DNA of 64,000 nucleotides from Trichaptum fuscoviolaceum (taxonomy: Eukaryota; Basidiomycota; Agaricomycetes; Hymenochaetales; Trichaptaceae). The stretch lies in assembly GCA_910574455.1 (NCBI GenBank), contig CAJSYZ010000007.1, positions 2,673,773 to 2,737,772 on the forward strand, read 5' to 3'. A program made the position numbers and the translations under genes. Positions 46,870-58,720 of this stretch are shown piece after piece. How positions within the stretch are numbered: position 1 is the stretch's first letter; every line of letters begins with the position of its first letter. The notes beneath the pieces were generated by a model. The model made no database searches and had not been told where the DNA came from. It worked only from the letters and a program-made list of their open reading frames with translations.

Positions 46870-47110
46870 TTAGACTCTTGAGCACTGCAATTTGTCTTAC
46901 AACACTTGTCTACTGCTGTAATTAAAGGATGATACACTGGAGCACTGGGATGCAGAATGCCTGAAACACTTAGAGCACTGATTCAGCCATCTTTCCTTAT
47001 TTAAGCCAGCCCGCACTTATTTCAGCCAACTTGTCCTGAATAATGGGAGGACATGCATGAATAAGTAAAGCTTGCCTTATTTAAGACTTCAGTCTCTCAG
47101 GACGTTTAAG
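46870..47110. repeat. Second cluster of CCTGA/TCAGG words
   Basis: Contains GCCTGAAACACTTAGAGCAC, GAGCACTGATTCAGCC, CTTATTTCAGCC, TTGTCCTGAATAATGGGAGG and CTCTCAGGACGTTTAAG. GTGTTTCAGG occurs on the plus strand at 20.08 kb and on the minus strand here. It lies between the 3' end of ORF-Y and the stop of the aldo/keto reductase. Confidence 0.45.
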
Positions 47111-47127
47111 TAACACTTAAGTCACTT

Positions 47128-48485
47128 TCAGCAGAAAGTAGTTTCCCTGATGTTGGCGGGAGGTCCCTTTGCGCCGGCTTCTTCTATAGCAGCGATTTCC
47201 GCTTCGGTCAGGTTTGCTGTCCGACCGCAAAATAAGTCAGCGCCAACACGAGCAATTTGCGAAACTCACGCAGGTCAGCTACGGCGAGGTACTCTTCGAG
47301 CCGCTCTTTCTTCGATGACGTCCTACGGTGTGCTGTCAAGTCTCCGGCCGTGCACCTGTTGGGCTGAGCGAAGGCTGAACAGCGACTTACGTGACGATGA
47401 GGACGTTCTTCTGAGATAGCCACTTGAAGATGACCTGTGCGGGTGTGGCACCAATCCTCAGACCGATAGTTTCAAGAACTGGGTCCACAGGGCCTCCAGG
47501 AGTCTTAGTGATTGGACTGTATCATACGGAGTTCTTTGATTAATGGACGTCTAGACATGAATGAACAGGCTACCACGTACGTGAGCGAGCTGTATGCTTC
47601 TGTGACGATTCCATGCTCTGTGGAGAAATCAACTAGTTCTTTCTGCTCGGCCCAGTTGTAAGGATGCAGCCGGATCTGTAAAAGGCATGCATTAGCGTCT
47701 GCACTTGATAGCGATGAGAGGCACCTACTTGGTTGGCTGCTGGCTTGATTCTCGCAATCTTAAGGAGGTCCTTCAGCTGACCGACTGAGAAGTTGCTAAC
47801 GCCGATACTCCTGTGTCATAATGAATGTTAGCTAGGAATCACGACAGGAATGAAGATATGTATAGTCTAATGCGCACTTTGACAAGCCGTCGTCGACAAT
47901 CTTCTCGAATTCTTGCCAAGAGGCTTCGAGCTTGCCTTGAACTAAGGTGGGTGTATGGATGAGGTACAAGTCGACTTGCTTGAGGTCAAGCTGACAGCAA
48001 TGTATCAGACGAATGGAATAGAGTTAGGAAGAGGCAGTATGTTATATATGTACCTTTTTCAAGCTGGTCTCAAAAGATTCACGAATAACACCCCCGCCAT
48101 ATTTTGTCGTGATATAGAGGTCCTCCCGCTTCAAACCTGTCTCACGGAGGGCACTCCCAACGGAGTCTTCGTTCTTATATGCTATACAATGATTTTCTTA
48201 TCTGAAAGTCAAGACGTGATACAGGTAGATTATACCTTGCGCTGTGTCTATATGGGAGAAACCATTCTCTAATGCCTGTTCGACGTATGTTTGCGCATCC
48301 TACCGCACGTATGTCATCAGCCTGACTTCATCAATGGATAACACACCTTCTGGTACCACTGTGTTCCGGTTCCAAATGCGATCGCAGGAATCTTATGCAC
48401 ATGCTCAGCAGCCGCCAGTGAATTGGGTCTCTTGCGAGTGACAGACCTCGTTCCCGTCGTTGAGTTTCAGCTTCCCGAACGGCAT
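47128..48485 (-). CDS. Aldo/keto reductase
   Basis: NADPH-dependent cytosolic oxidoreductase of the AKR superfamily (TIM barrel). The ATG at 48485 starts MPFGKLKLNDGNE. Exons join as IPAIAFGTGTQWYQK; DAQTYVEQALENGFSHIDTA; AYKNEDSVGSALRETGLKRE and LYITTKYGGG; LDLKQVDLYLIHTPTLVQGK; SIGVSNFSVGQLKDLLKIAR; IRLHPYNWAEQKELVDF; YSPITKTPGGPVDPVLETIG; TSSKKERLEEYLAVADL; and LTEAEIAAIEEAGAKGPPAN, with stop TGA at 47128-47130. The catalytic tetrad Asp, Tyr, Lys and His is present in HIDTAQAY, TTKYG and YLIHTP. About eight short introns keep the frame. The specific substrate is unknown. Confidence 0.87.
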
Positions 48486-48534
48486 ATCGGCGATTCAACT
48501 GCTGACGACTTCAAGACGGTTAGGCAATGATGAA

Positions 48535-51500
48535 AGTCAAAGGACAAGGTGTGCTATGAGGGTAAGGGCATCGGGGTAGGGATGATAGAGCACGTTGAGC
48601 ACGACATACATGACGAGAGTTAACTTGAAGAGTGATAAAGATCCCGAATCAGAAATAGACAGATTGAGATCGGCACCACACTTGCAAAGACTGCGCGGCG
48701 CTCCGCACACACTGAACTTCAAGCTCATTGAATAACAGATACGTGGAATTACTTGCATAAGTTACAGTTTTGTAAACTCGAAAGAGGAGAATATTTGAAG
48801 TAAGTATTCTATATGAGAAAACCGGATTTATTCAGGCTGAGGCGGATCAGAGCTTGGATTCAACTTGAAACTCCGCGTCTTCGGCATTGGCACGCCGGTA
48901 ATACTTCCGAACGAAATGTAGTCCTCAATGTTAGATTATAGACGGCTTGTATCGTTTCCTTCTTTAAAACCACTAGCCAGGATACAGGAAGCTTGTTTAT
49001 CATAAGTAGTAGTTAGTATATAATACAAAAGTGTTTTCGGAAACTAACTGATACATGAATGATGTGCATATATACGTATGCAAGAGTGTTCAATCGGCTA
49101 TATGACTTCCAAGGATACAAATGTGAAGAACTTGTGAAGAGAAAGAAATTTTCATGGGAGCGACAAATACTGTAAGATAAAAAAGCAAACATTCATTGAA
49201 GGTTATTATATTGGCCGATCTCATCGATGTGGAACTTCTATTCGAGGCAGACCCTTGTGATCCCCTTGACATCTACTACGCAAGCGCAAGGTGAGTCAAC
49301 CTGTTCCTCCGCCTCAGCTATCGATCGTTTCTTCGGCACTTGAGACAGCGACTCAACGTGAGGTTCGTATTCCGCCTTTTCTGAGCCGCCGGTACTTCAA
49401 GTCCGTTCCCCGATTCGCCCCTACGATCGCGAAGTCTCATAAACAGGCTAATCTGTCAGAAACGTTCCAGCACCGACCGAATCAGTGAGCTTTCCGAGCA
49501 CTTGGGGTTCGGAGGATATCTCTATCCGTTCTTTCTTTGCCCGACGGTCCAGCGCTTGTGACAATGCGCGTTTCATTTTGGGGAAAACAACATCTCTGCA
49601 TCGATTGTTGTAAGACGGTCGAACTTGGGCGTAGGCTTCCTCCGATTCAGAGTTGTCACTTGATTCAGATGAAGAGTCAGGTGAATTGACCTGTGGAAAC
49701 AGTGCTTTGCGTAGCTCTACTAAGCACCTCCCAAGTGGTTTGAAGTAGGGATTCATTCGGCCAATAATCTGCACCTTGAAACTTGCTTCGTTCGTCACCA
49801 AGTTCATCTTCGAGTCTGCGATATTCAGCAGATCCGTGACGGTCATGATGCCATCTGGACACCAATGGTGAAGAATTGATGTCTTATACTCGGGAACTGT
49901 CATCTCTCGATTCGTTCCGTTTGGGCCACCAAGAATAAAGGTTATCCAAATCAAAACGTAGAATACGGATTCAGCATCGTGGAGGGCTGAATAATCATTA
50001 GATTCCCCCAGGATATCAAATGCCATGAAAGGTAAAGTATCCTAAAAGACATTTCGAAGACTGTGTCAGTATCATGATGCTTAATCGTAGGTGAAAAGGG
50101 AGTGCTTACAGTGCGCTGCCCCTTCGCTGGATCCTTTCCCTTCATGTCCTTCTTGATCGCATAGTCAAAGTCGATAATGTACCCCTTTCGAGGGTTTGAT
50201 CCTTCTACGGGAACAAGGATCAGGTTATCAATGCTCATATCGCGGTGTAAGATTCCATTTGCATCTAGTTCATCGATTGCTATTGGAGTATTAAGTTGAG
50301 TACTGTGCTGTGAAAGACAGAACGTGACTCACTCATTACAATGTCCAGTATCGCGGACAGCAGCTCAGTTAGCGACGAGCATTTGGTTATAGGCTCTCCA
50401 TATGGCTCCATGACGATTCGGTGATGTTCACGAATCTCGACAGTGTCCATGAATGCCGTATCTATTCGGAAGATGCCTGTGTTATCATCCTCCATTTGGT
50501 TGGTTTCCCTGTTCAAAATCTGAACGACTTCATGCCCGATCAGCTTCGAGACATTCTCTATGTTGCACTCCCACAGAATCTTCATCATCTCTACTTCCTT
50601 CAAAACCCTAGAGCGATCAACCCAAGCATCTTTGATTACTTTCACCCCGCCTTTGCGCTTGTCTGTCACGCGTTCCACCTTGAGACAGACGGTTCCGCGG
50701 CCGCGAATTGATCGATCCACATAGATATTCTCCGTAATCTTGTACGTTTCGGATCCCACTACGATAAAGCATTCGTCGTCCATTTTGTCAAAGGTTATGT
50801 TGTACCCAAGTTGTTCAGGTGTCAAGAAAAGCACCCCGCTGGCTATGTGCAAGAATTGCCTCGGATTATCGTGGGCGTCGTAGTCACAGGAGACAAGGGC
50901 ACCAGAGCGGTCGAAAACATGAATAGTGAGCTTCGTGTCACGGAAACTAATGCATAGAAAAAAGCGGCGATCGCGTTGATACGCAAACGAAGCTCGTACA
51001 TATTCCGCGAGTTGCTGAAGTTCTTCGTTCTTATCAAGAGGATTACTTTTCAGGGATACAGCGCTCCTAAAATCCGCAAACGAAAGCTCTTCGCTGTTTT
51101 CAAGCGAACGTGGAACGACGACAAGGTCAGGTTTGCGTGCGTTGGTGAATTCCGTTCTAAGACCCTTGGTAGCAAATCGAGAAGAGTAGACGAGGTCATC
51201 CTCTTCGCCTTTCAGCTCGCGCCCCCCAGCCATCTTGTTCCGAACAATATCTGCAACCTTGTTCAAGTGAACGCAAAGCTGGTTTTCTGTGTTTCGTTCG
51301 TGAGTGGGAGGCCGATCGCCCCAGTACCCGGTCTCAGTGTCGTAATATTTATCCTCCTCGTCACCACCCGTGCTCGTCATTTGCTCCAGAATATCGTCCC
51401 AATCAATCGTCTCTCCTCGGAACACGTCGTCATCAGGCCAGCTACATCCCTCCTGACAACATCACTGAACTCTCTAGCAAAAGAATTGTCGATTTTGGTA

Positions 51501-51640
51501 AGCGTCATCGTCTTTGGTTCCTCGAGGCCTGCGAAGACGTGAAGACGGAAGATCCATGCTCAACATTCTTTAAGTACATAGCATAGGTGTTGATGTGGAC
51601 GTGGTTGGAACTGACAGTGTGGTTGTGTAGGAAGCTGTGG
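48535..51640 (-). repeat. Segmental duplicate of 10695-13980
   Basis: FunK1 B and its 3' flank match FunK1 A and its 3' flank, colinearly and on the same strand, at roughly 80-95% by eye. The left boundary lies just beyond the aldo/keto reductase start, where AAAGGACAAG at about 48540 pairs with 10704. The 5' part of the gene is deleted in this copy. Confidence 0.8.
49448..51540 (-). pseudogene. FunK1 kinase copy B, pseudogene
   Basis: Kinase core recognisable: RKPDLVVVPRSLE, SIRGRGTVCLKVE, VKVIKDAWVDRS, RIVMEPYGEP, the catalytic loop HRDMSIDNLI, IIDFDYA and ALHDAESVFYVLIW, with splice sites at the same places as in copy A (50333/50279 and 50110). Three lesions mark it as broken. About 230 bp at the 5' end, including the start codon, are missing at 51541 (compare 13688-13910). 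One base is missing near 51431-51434, shifting the frame just before DVFRGETIDWDD. A TAG at 49448-49450 and another at about 49415 cut off the tail, whose remnant (GSQGSASNRSSTSMRSAN) is still visible at about 49200-49272. The gene might still be transcribed. Confidence 0.82.
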
Positions 51641-51649
51641 ATATGTAGT

Positions 51650-51740
51650 TTCCGAGTCATCGGAAAACACGCCTGAGCCTTCAAGTTGTGAACGCGTCTA
51701 CTAGTAGTCACGCTCACGTGCCAGTGTAGCGTCCGACTCA
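51650..51740. repeat. Palindromic words upstream of FunK1 B
   Basis: CTTCAAGTTGTGAACGCGTC, then ACTAGTAGTCACGCTCACGTGCCAGTG. It matches the spacer upstream of FunK1 A (TTCAAGTTGTGAACGCGTCT at about 14099) and so belongs to the duplicated segment. Confidence 0.6.
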
Positions 51741-51922
51741 GAGATGGAAAGCATATTCCAGTCGCAGTAGTAGGCACATATAATGAGGTTTCCTTATAAA
51801 CTATTGATACATGAATTCCGTACATAGGGCGTATGATCTACTGCTACAAGCTCGAGCTGATGCGAAGATTAGATGAATGAGAAAGACGAAAAGTATATTA
51901 CAAGACATTAGCTGGAAGACAT

Positions 51923-54586
51923 TCATTTGAGGTCATTATTGGCGGACGTCATCGACCTCATTGACCTTCGTGCGGACCCATCAGAGCTCTTTGACCTCTT
52001 TGCAGCCCGACTACCACTAGAGTCCGCCTCCACAACCTGGTCCTCGTCGTCGTGTATCGAACGCTTCTTCGACGCTTCAGATGTAGAAAAATTGAGAGAT
52101 CTGCGGAGAACCTCCTTGAGAAGAGGCTCGTTTTTCGAGGCCGACCGAAGTACCGGCATCAGGGACGACTTCGCAGCGTCCTCCATCGATTGCACTTCAT
52201 CGTCCTCGTCGTCTTCACCATCCTCACCGTCCTCCCCATCCTCACCGTCCTCCTCATCCTCACCGTCCTCACCATCCTCGCTGACCTCTCCCTTCCCTCC
52301 GCGTGCTTCATCCTCGCATGCCTTCACAAGATTGCGAAGTTTCATTGAATGAAGATGGTGGTCCGCAGGCACTAGATCATCCCCTGCTGGTGGTTCGGTA
52401 GCTGATGAGGAGAGACTCTGTGCGTCCGATTCCAACTTCGTCTCGGAAAGTGTTTCGATTCCCTTTGTCAGTGCCTCTCTCATCTTTCGAAAGACATCAC
52501 CCTTTACTCGACTCGATTTAACAGCTGCGGCCTTACGCCAACGGTGCTCCCCAGGCTTCGAGGCGGGAATTGGTTTGCCAGTTGTGTTTGTCGGAGGAAA
52601 TAGAGCCTCGCGCAGTGACAACAAGCAATCACCAATGCTATCAAAATATTGATCCATTCTACCTAGAATTTGCCTGACGAAATTCTGTTCGATCATAATA
52701 TGAGCTTCCTTACTGTCGGCGACGCTCTGTAGGACCGCTTCCGTAATCTCGGTCTGAGGGCTCCAGAAAAAGAGGATGCTCGTACTGAATTGGAGTTGTG
52801 TCATTAGACGAACTTTTCCTCCAGGACCTGCTTGCATGGAAGCTATCCAGATCAGAACATAGAATAATGATTCCGCATCGTGAATGGCCGAATGCTCGGC
52901 GTATTTTTTCAAAATCTCAATGGCCATGAAAGGTATTGTACCCTGTTCATCATCAATTAGCTATAAGTCAACAGCGTAAACCATATACTCACAGTACGAT
53001 CCCCTTTCGCTACGTCCTCCTCGTTTCTATCCTTCTTAATAGCGTAGTCGAAGTCAATAAGGAACCCCTTTCTGAGCTCCGAACCTACGACAGCAGCGAG
53101 GACAAGGTTTCCAAGACTGATATCGCGGTGTATTACCCCTACCTTGTCCAAAAATTCGATGGCTGAAGCGACATTAGCTATATCCAATATTTACAAAAGG
53201 GATAAAGGGCATACCATCAAGGATGTTGAGTGTTGCGGACAGGAGCTCAGTCAACGAAGAAAATGCTTTAAAAGGCTGTCCATACGGCTGCATGACGATT
53301 CGATGGTGTTCACGAATTCCGGCATCCATGGATGATTTCCGGAAGATGTTTGTGTTGTCCTCGACTTCCGATCCATTTTCCCTGTCCATCACTTTGACCA
53401 CTTCGTGAGCGATGAATATAGCCACATATGGTACATTGCGCTCCCGAAGAAACTGAAGCATCGCTGCTTCCTTTGTAGGCCTCGTGCGGTCGACCCAAGA
53501 ATCTTTGACCACCACACATACCTTGCCTTGGCTTTCCGCCTTGAAACAGATCGTTCCACGTCCGCGAATTGACCGATCCACGAAGATGTACTTTGAGATC
53601 TTGTACCTTTCGGATCCTACTTTGACAAAGCTAACGTCGCCTTCCTTGACGACGGTCGTATCATACCCGAGCTGCTCGGGATCCAAGAGAAGTACACCGA
53701 TGGCAATGCGCAAGAATTCGACTGGGTTTTTGTGCACATCATACATCCGGGAGGCTAAGGCGCCTGAGCGGTCGAAAACATAGAGTGTGAGCGTCGTGTG
53801 GCGAAAACCAATGCCGATGTAGAAGCGGCGGTTACGTTGAAGCGCAAAACAAATTCTCGCATATTCTGCAAGCTGGAGAAGTTCCTTGCTCTTGGTCTTT
53901 CTAGGATTGCTTTTCAGAGATACAGCACTCCTAAAGTCTTCGAACGAAAGCTCTGGCAAATTCGCCATGGACCGTGGAACTACAACAAGGTCGGGCTTTC
54001 GATCGTAAGTAAATTCCGTAGTCGGCCCCTTGGTCGCAAATTGAGACGAGTAGACAAGGTCGTCCTGACTGCTTTTGAGTCTCAGCTTTTTTCGGACAAT
54101 GTCAGCAATAGTGTTAAGGTGAGTGCAGAGCTCCTTTTCCGTGTGTGCGAGATGAGTAGGAGGCCAATTACCCCAAGTCTGGGTTGCAGGTCTGTAATAT
54201 TTCTCCTCGCCCTCCTCGTCGCCACCGCCCATGCCCACGGTCACGGTCATCTCTACGATAATATCGACCCAATCGATCGTCTGTCCTCGGAATACATCGT
54301 CAACCAAATTATCCATATCCCTCCGAGTGGCCTTAGCCAGCTGTTCAGCTTGGCATTTGTCTATAATGCTCTTATTCATCAGCTTAACCTTTCCTTTCAC
54401 AGGTGCGTAGTTGTTTGTCAGATAACTGGCTTCCGGCTTAAAGACGTAGGGCGTATTAACTGCCTTGCTTTCCTCGCTTTCCTCGTTTTCACTATTTGGA
54501 GGTGTCTTGGCACGACTTCCGGGCTCGATAGATCCGGGGAACGGTAGCCCGTCAGAGAAGTGGTTGTCTGTAGTAGAGTCCGCCAT
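51923..54586 (-). CDS. FunK1 fungal protein kinase, copy C (intact)
   Basis: Full-length FunK1 kinase in three exons: 54586-53215, 53162-52993 and 52942-51923, with introns of 52 and 50 bp. The start MADSTTDNHFSDGLPFPGSI is the first ATG. Motifs: RKPDLVVVPRSMANLPELSF, the nucleotide-binding region SIRGRGTICFKAE with VVVKDSWVDR, RIVMQPYGQP, catalytic loop IHRDISLGNLV, metal site LIDFDYA, and HSAIHDAESLFYVLIW. The C-terminus keeps the full tail: an acidic stretch of GED repeats (about 52200-52290), KKRSIHDDEDQVVEADSSGS, then MRSMTSANNDLK. This copy shows what copies A and B have lost. Likely a soluble kinase; the basic KR patches suggest possible nuclear location (inference). Confidence 0.92.
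52200..52290 (-). repeat. Acidic GED minisatellite inside FunK1 C
   Basis: Imperfect 9-bp units (GAGGACGGT-like on the coding strand) encode the GEDGEDEEDGEDGED stretch between the kinase domain and the tail. Copies A and B have no counterpart. Confidence 0.75.
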
Positions 54587-54660
54587 GATGAGGAAAGGGT
54601 AGTGAGAAGTGAAGAAAACATCCTAGCTCACCGCTCTTTAAGTATGTTACGAACGACAGG

Positions 54661-54671
54661 TGTGGTTGTGG
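54661..54671 (-). promoter_or_regulatory. Shared FunK1 upstream element (copy C)
   Basis: CCACAACCACA on the minus strand, about 75 bp upstream of the FunK1 C start codon. It is the same core and distance as in copies A and D. Confidence 0.5.
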
Positions 54672-54715
54672 ACGTGGACGTGTGTGGTTGAAAACAACAA
54701 TAGGTAGGTGTACAA

Positions 54716-54930
54716 ATGAGTCAGGCAGGCGTTAGTAGTAGCCAGAGTGTGGTTGATGCCAGTGCGGAAAATGGCGGTGTGGTTCAAGTTCAAGTTGTCA
54801 CTAGTTCCTTTCTGCCACTGGCACTGACAGTGAGTGACCGTCACAAACTTGAAGCACAACTTAATGAAGCGCGTCAAGTCACGCGCGAGTCTCACGCGTC
54901 GACTCGGAGCTCTGCCATGTCCCCGATATG
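54716..54930. repeat. Palindromic words upstream of FunK1 C
   Basis: GGTTCAAGTTCAAGTTGTCA, TGCCACTGGCACTGACAGTG, AAACTTGAAGCACAACTT and ACGCGTCGACTCGGAGC. Same vocabulary as upstream of FunK1 A. The rest of 54.6-55.3 kb shows no gene. Confidence 0.55.
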
Positions 54931-55297
54931 TTACATAAGACAAACCGGAGGAAAAGAGTGAAACTGCAAGAAAGTCGGGAAAATTGGTGAAAAACTGACA
55001 AGGATCTGTCCACTCCCGATGGGAATGAGGGAATGCTTTTCGACGTCTAGTTCAGAGCGTGAGCACCAGCAACCACTATTTCGAAAGTGGACGCTGTTAC
55101 ACCTTACAGAGCTGGCAGGAGAAACTCACAAAATTCCGTTTCATTCTCAACGCTACGTTACAAAACATAATACACACGGACATCGAATAAAGATCAGGTT
55201 ACATATACAAAATTGACACTCTTAATAGTCCTTGAGAAATGCATGATTCAACATTTCGTTATGAGTCCTGCGTAGAAATTGAAGAGCATCCAGCACT

Positions 55298-56700
55298 TCA
55301 GTTAGTCGTGGCATCTGTGAACTCTGTGGTTGCAAGCCCGACACGTGAGTTTCCAGTGTCATAGACAGAGTAGAAGCGTTGTACTGTAAACAGACAGGTT
55401 GTCAGATTATATACATATATCTGAAAAGCTCAATTAAGTTAATTGTGTACTTACAGAAAGCAAAGCCGTCGATAAAGTCAAGGCCCTGTCCGCTGAGACT
55501 GCCCATGTCGGCGGTAACAAGATAAATCTTGCCCTCCTCGCCGCCAATCGTGCTGTTCAGAGAGCGAGGCCAGATTTGTGCATTTGCCGTCAGCTCAAAG
55601 GTTGTGCCACCAATATGGAAGAACAGGCTCTGTAGGTTGCTGAACTGCTGCTCGGTGATCGTCAAGAGCCCCGTAGTGTTGTCCAGCTTTCCGCCAGTGG
55701 CCTTCTCGTATGCCTGGAACGCATCGCTTGCAAGCAAGAGGAGGGTGGTTCCCGTATCGACGATTCCAGCGGTTGATTTGAGAATTGTCTCGCCCGAAGC
55801 TGAGCCATAAGTTATGCTCTGATCAATTCCCCAGTAATTGCTCGCCGGGCTCGTCTTCGTGATCGGCACGAACGAAATCTCACCCGTCGTCTTGCTGGAG
55901 TCAGTGCCACCGAAGGTGAGTTCACCGTTCATCACGCCGGGTGAGTCCGACGAGGATGGTGACGCAGTAGTGGGCTCATAAGAAATACCGATCGAGTTGC
56001 TGGAGATCGTGCCCTGCGAGAAGAGGTTGTCCGTGACGGTCGGCACTTCCTGCCCGTTGCTGACGGTGCCTTGCGTTAGGTCAACAGGACCAATGCCAAG
56101 AATGCCGTCGACGCCCTGGAAGTCCTGAGCGGTACTGGCAACACCGATGCTCTGTTTCTGGATCACGAGCTCCGGCGAAATGGTGACCTGGTCGATGAAC
56201 TCCTTTCCACTGAACGAGCCGGAGCCATACGTGACACTAACTGTTGCACCAGTTGACTGTGAAGTGGAGGTAGGCGTGTACTTCTTGTCCGCGCCAACCC
56301 AAGTATTTGATGAGCCTGTGTCGATGAGCAGTGTGTAGTCGGTGGCAGGAGAACCAACGCCGACGTTCGCAGTGTAAGTAACGCCAGAGTCCGTCACGTC
56401 GACTCCATCGCCTGAGCTTGGACTTGGGTCAGTAGGGGTTGCACCGGTGCCACCGCCTTCGGTAGGGTCGCTAGAGTGAGGGTGCTTCTTGCGACGCGCA
56501 TTGAAGACCTCCTCGCGGAACCTGCGGTCATGATGGATCTTGGGACCATGAGGGTTAATGCCTGCAAGAAGCTTCTGCGCACGAGCACGGTCGCGTTCGA
56601 GGATTGCGCGCATAGCTCCTTCGCCCTGGTGGCGCAGGTGCGTCGCGATCGGGAGTGCGCTCACGACTACGCGAGTATGGTGTTTGTGGTGGTGTGGCAT
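55298..56700 (-). CDS. Pepsin-like aspartic protease (A1 family, polyporopepsin-like)
   Basis: Two exons (56700-55455 and 55383-55298). The active-site motifs are LLIDTGSSNTWVGA and GIVDTGTTLLLLAS, with the flap tyrosine in VTYGSGSFSGKEF. The C-terminal exon gives FLQRFYSVYDTGNSRVGLAT and ends at TGA 55298-55300. The sequence after the propeptide resembles polyporopepsin, the secreted milk-clotting protease of polypores. The first ATG in the frame is at 56700; it starts MPHHHKHHTRVVVSALPIA, rich in histidine and with no clear signal peptide. A basic propeptide (AILERDRARAQKLLAG) and a Ser/Thr/Gly linker follow. Either the secretion signal lies in an unseen upstream exon, or the enzyme is retained in the cell or exported by another route. 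Confidence 0.92.
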
Positions 56701-56829
56701 TATGGAAGAGATTTTGGACGATGAGCACCCCGTGTTGGCAAAGTCGATAGTCAAGGAGTTGGAGAGAGGGTACAGTTGGAACTTGAGAGTTGAGATGGAA
56801 TGAGGGACTATGGAGAACTTGATGCTGGC

Positions 56830-56836
56830 TTTTATA
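56830..56836 (-). promoter_or_regulatory. TATA box of the aspartic protease gene
   Basis: TATAAAA on the minus strand in the context GGCTATAAAAGCC, about 130 bp upstream of the ATG at 56700. Confidence 0.55.
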
Positions 56837-56841
56837 GCCAA

Positions 56842-58720
56842 TCTAAGAACAAAGAGGGGTTGCGTCAGAGAGCAGTCATAGATCTAATTTGGAGCCTGTA
56901 TCATGGAAGCACATTAGGCTTGCTGTACTGGTAGGTAGGCTGCAGCGGCTCCTGAACTCCTGGAGACGAAGAACCTCACGAGCCGTCATAGTGCATCATA
57001 CCTTGTAACGAATACAATAATTAGCACAGGTACCGAGCTTAAGCGGGTGCCTATTCCAAGCAAACCAGAAACGACGTTTCACCGAGTCCGGAGGCCGAAG
57101 GCCAGACGCACAGTAGAATTAGGAGAGCACCGGCGAATCAGAACAAGCAGAGTTTGAGAACAGGCAGAAGAGCAGACAATAGTTCTCATCAAATGCACAA
57201 ATAGCCCAGAAGATGTCGGACATAAAGGCGTCATCCTCAACCGGAGAGGTCGTTCACATCGCGTGGCGTAGATATATCGTGTACCTGTGTAGCTCCATGG
57301 AAGCAGTTATGAGCAGCGATAGCAAGAATATCTATCCAACTTACGCGCTCTGTCGTGCTGCACATGGCTTCTGTAATTCCAGTGCTCTAAAAATAACAAC
57401 CTCCCTTTTGCCCCTTTTTGTCCATCTACCTCCTTCCATCTTTCCCTTTAACTGCCGTTGAATCTAAGCACAGATCCTTTGCAACAACACGACCCTGCCC
57501 ATGGGTTGTATCCGGAGATATCTGGAATATGTCGATGTCCGCCGGCGGCCTAGCCTTGAAGATCTTTTCTACATTGAACTCCATTACGACAGAAAGCAGT
57601 GCCTCCGCGGCGGCTCCTATGTGAACCCACAAATGGACTGACGCTAGCAGCATTGCGCAGCAGCACAGCATCACTTGCGTACAGCTGTGATAAGGGAAGA
57701 GAACAGGATACGAGATGTCTCGCAGTTTGGATGATTCCGACCAGGTTGCTCGTCAGTCATTACAGATCAGAGCTATCAGAAGGGCATAAAACGAATGGAA
57801 GCGAGACGTCGATAGGCCGGTGATAGTCGGGTCACCGTACGGATTTGTTAAGTTCTTCATGGCCCCTGATGAGAACGCAGAAGGAGTCCCACCCTCAGCT
57901 GGAGCGTAGCCGAAGAACCTTCCGAGGATAGAAACCTGGCCTTTTCGTTCGGGGAAAGCTGAGATCCTGTCCGTGCCGCCACCGCCACCCGTAATAATAG
58001 GAGGTCCTCTAAGCCGATACAGTCAAAGCCCAAATCACAGGAGTTGGCCTGGTGATAGATACATCACCATTCCTATTGTTCTATCTCTCCGACCAACTCA
58101 CTCATCATTCTTGAGCGAAGCGGTCAGTCCTTTTGACACCATTCAGTGAAGCGGATTTCAGTCAAAGTCTCAAGACATAGGTATATCGCGTACGTCACTG
58201 GCAGTTTGAACATCGTTGGGCGAGTCGTAATGTATTCGTGTGAGGTGGACGAAAGACGGAAATCTGTCTCAATGAATCTTTCGGAATCTGACAAGACGTT
58301 GAATTTAGGTCTGTATGAGTATCAGCCAAGAATCGCAGTACCGCACGTTTACAACAAGTCTTGCGATACCACACACGAGGTTTTGATGTGCATGTCCAGA
58401 GTTTCAAGCTTGCAGTCTGGCAAAGCCCATGATGATGAGACCGGGGGTATTCCCTAGACAGTTTGATATGTCAGTGTGGATGATACGCCACCGAGGGAGT
58501 GAATATAGAACATACCGATGCTCCATCCGTCCACGTGTATGCACAACTCAAACAGGCCTACCGGTAGACGAGCATCGGCGGCATGTACATGTAGTATCGA
58601 GCCCGAGTCAACGTCTGGGCGCGATAGAAGGGCACACTTAAACAACCCTTTCACATTGCGAATGCACTGTACATCCATCGTGTATCTCGATGTTTGCCCA
58701 ATTGCATCACAGTCATCCTA
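56842..58720 (-). other. Spacer with exon-like frames, no gene identified
   Basis: A minus-strand frame at 58678-58512 (MDVQCIRNVKGLFKCALLSR, VGLFELCIHVDGWSIG) is followed by a plausible intron (GTATGT to CTGTCTAG at about 58455), and another at 57674-57430 (AAAEALLSVVMEFNVEKIF) looks coding-like. I cannot join them into one product and see no domain. A small real gene or a decayed one is possible. Confidence 0.25.

Noticed and set aside
51927..52352. Plus-strand Ser/Pro-rich frame
   Set aside because: Antisense shadow of the acidic GED repeat and tail of FunK1 C.
55529..56803. Plus-strand frames across the aspartic protease
   Set aside because: Antisense shadows; both protease active-site motifs and the splice junction are on the minus strand.
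56839..56841. Upstream start for the aspartic protease
   Set aside because: The codon is TTG, not ATG, and lies immediately beside the TATA box; the first ATG is at 56700.
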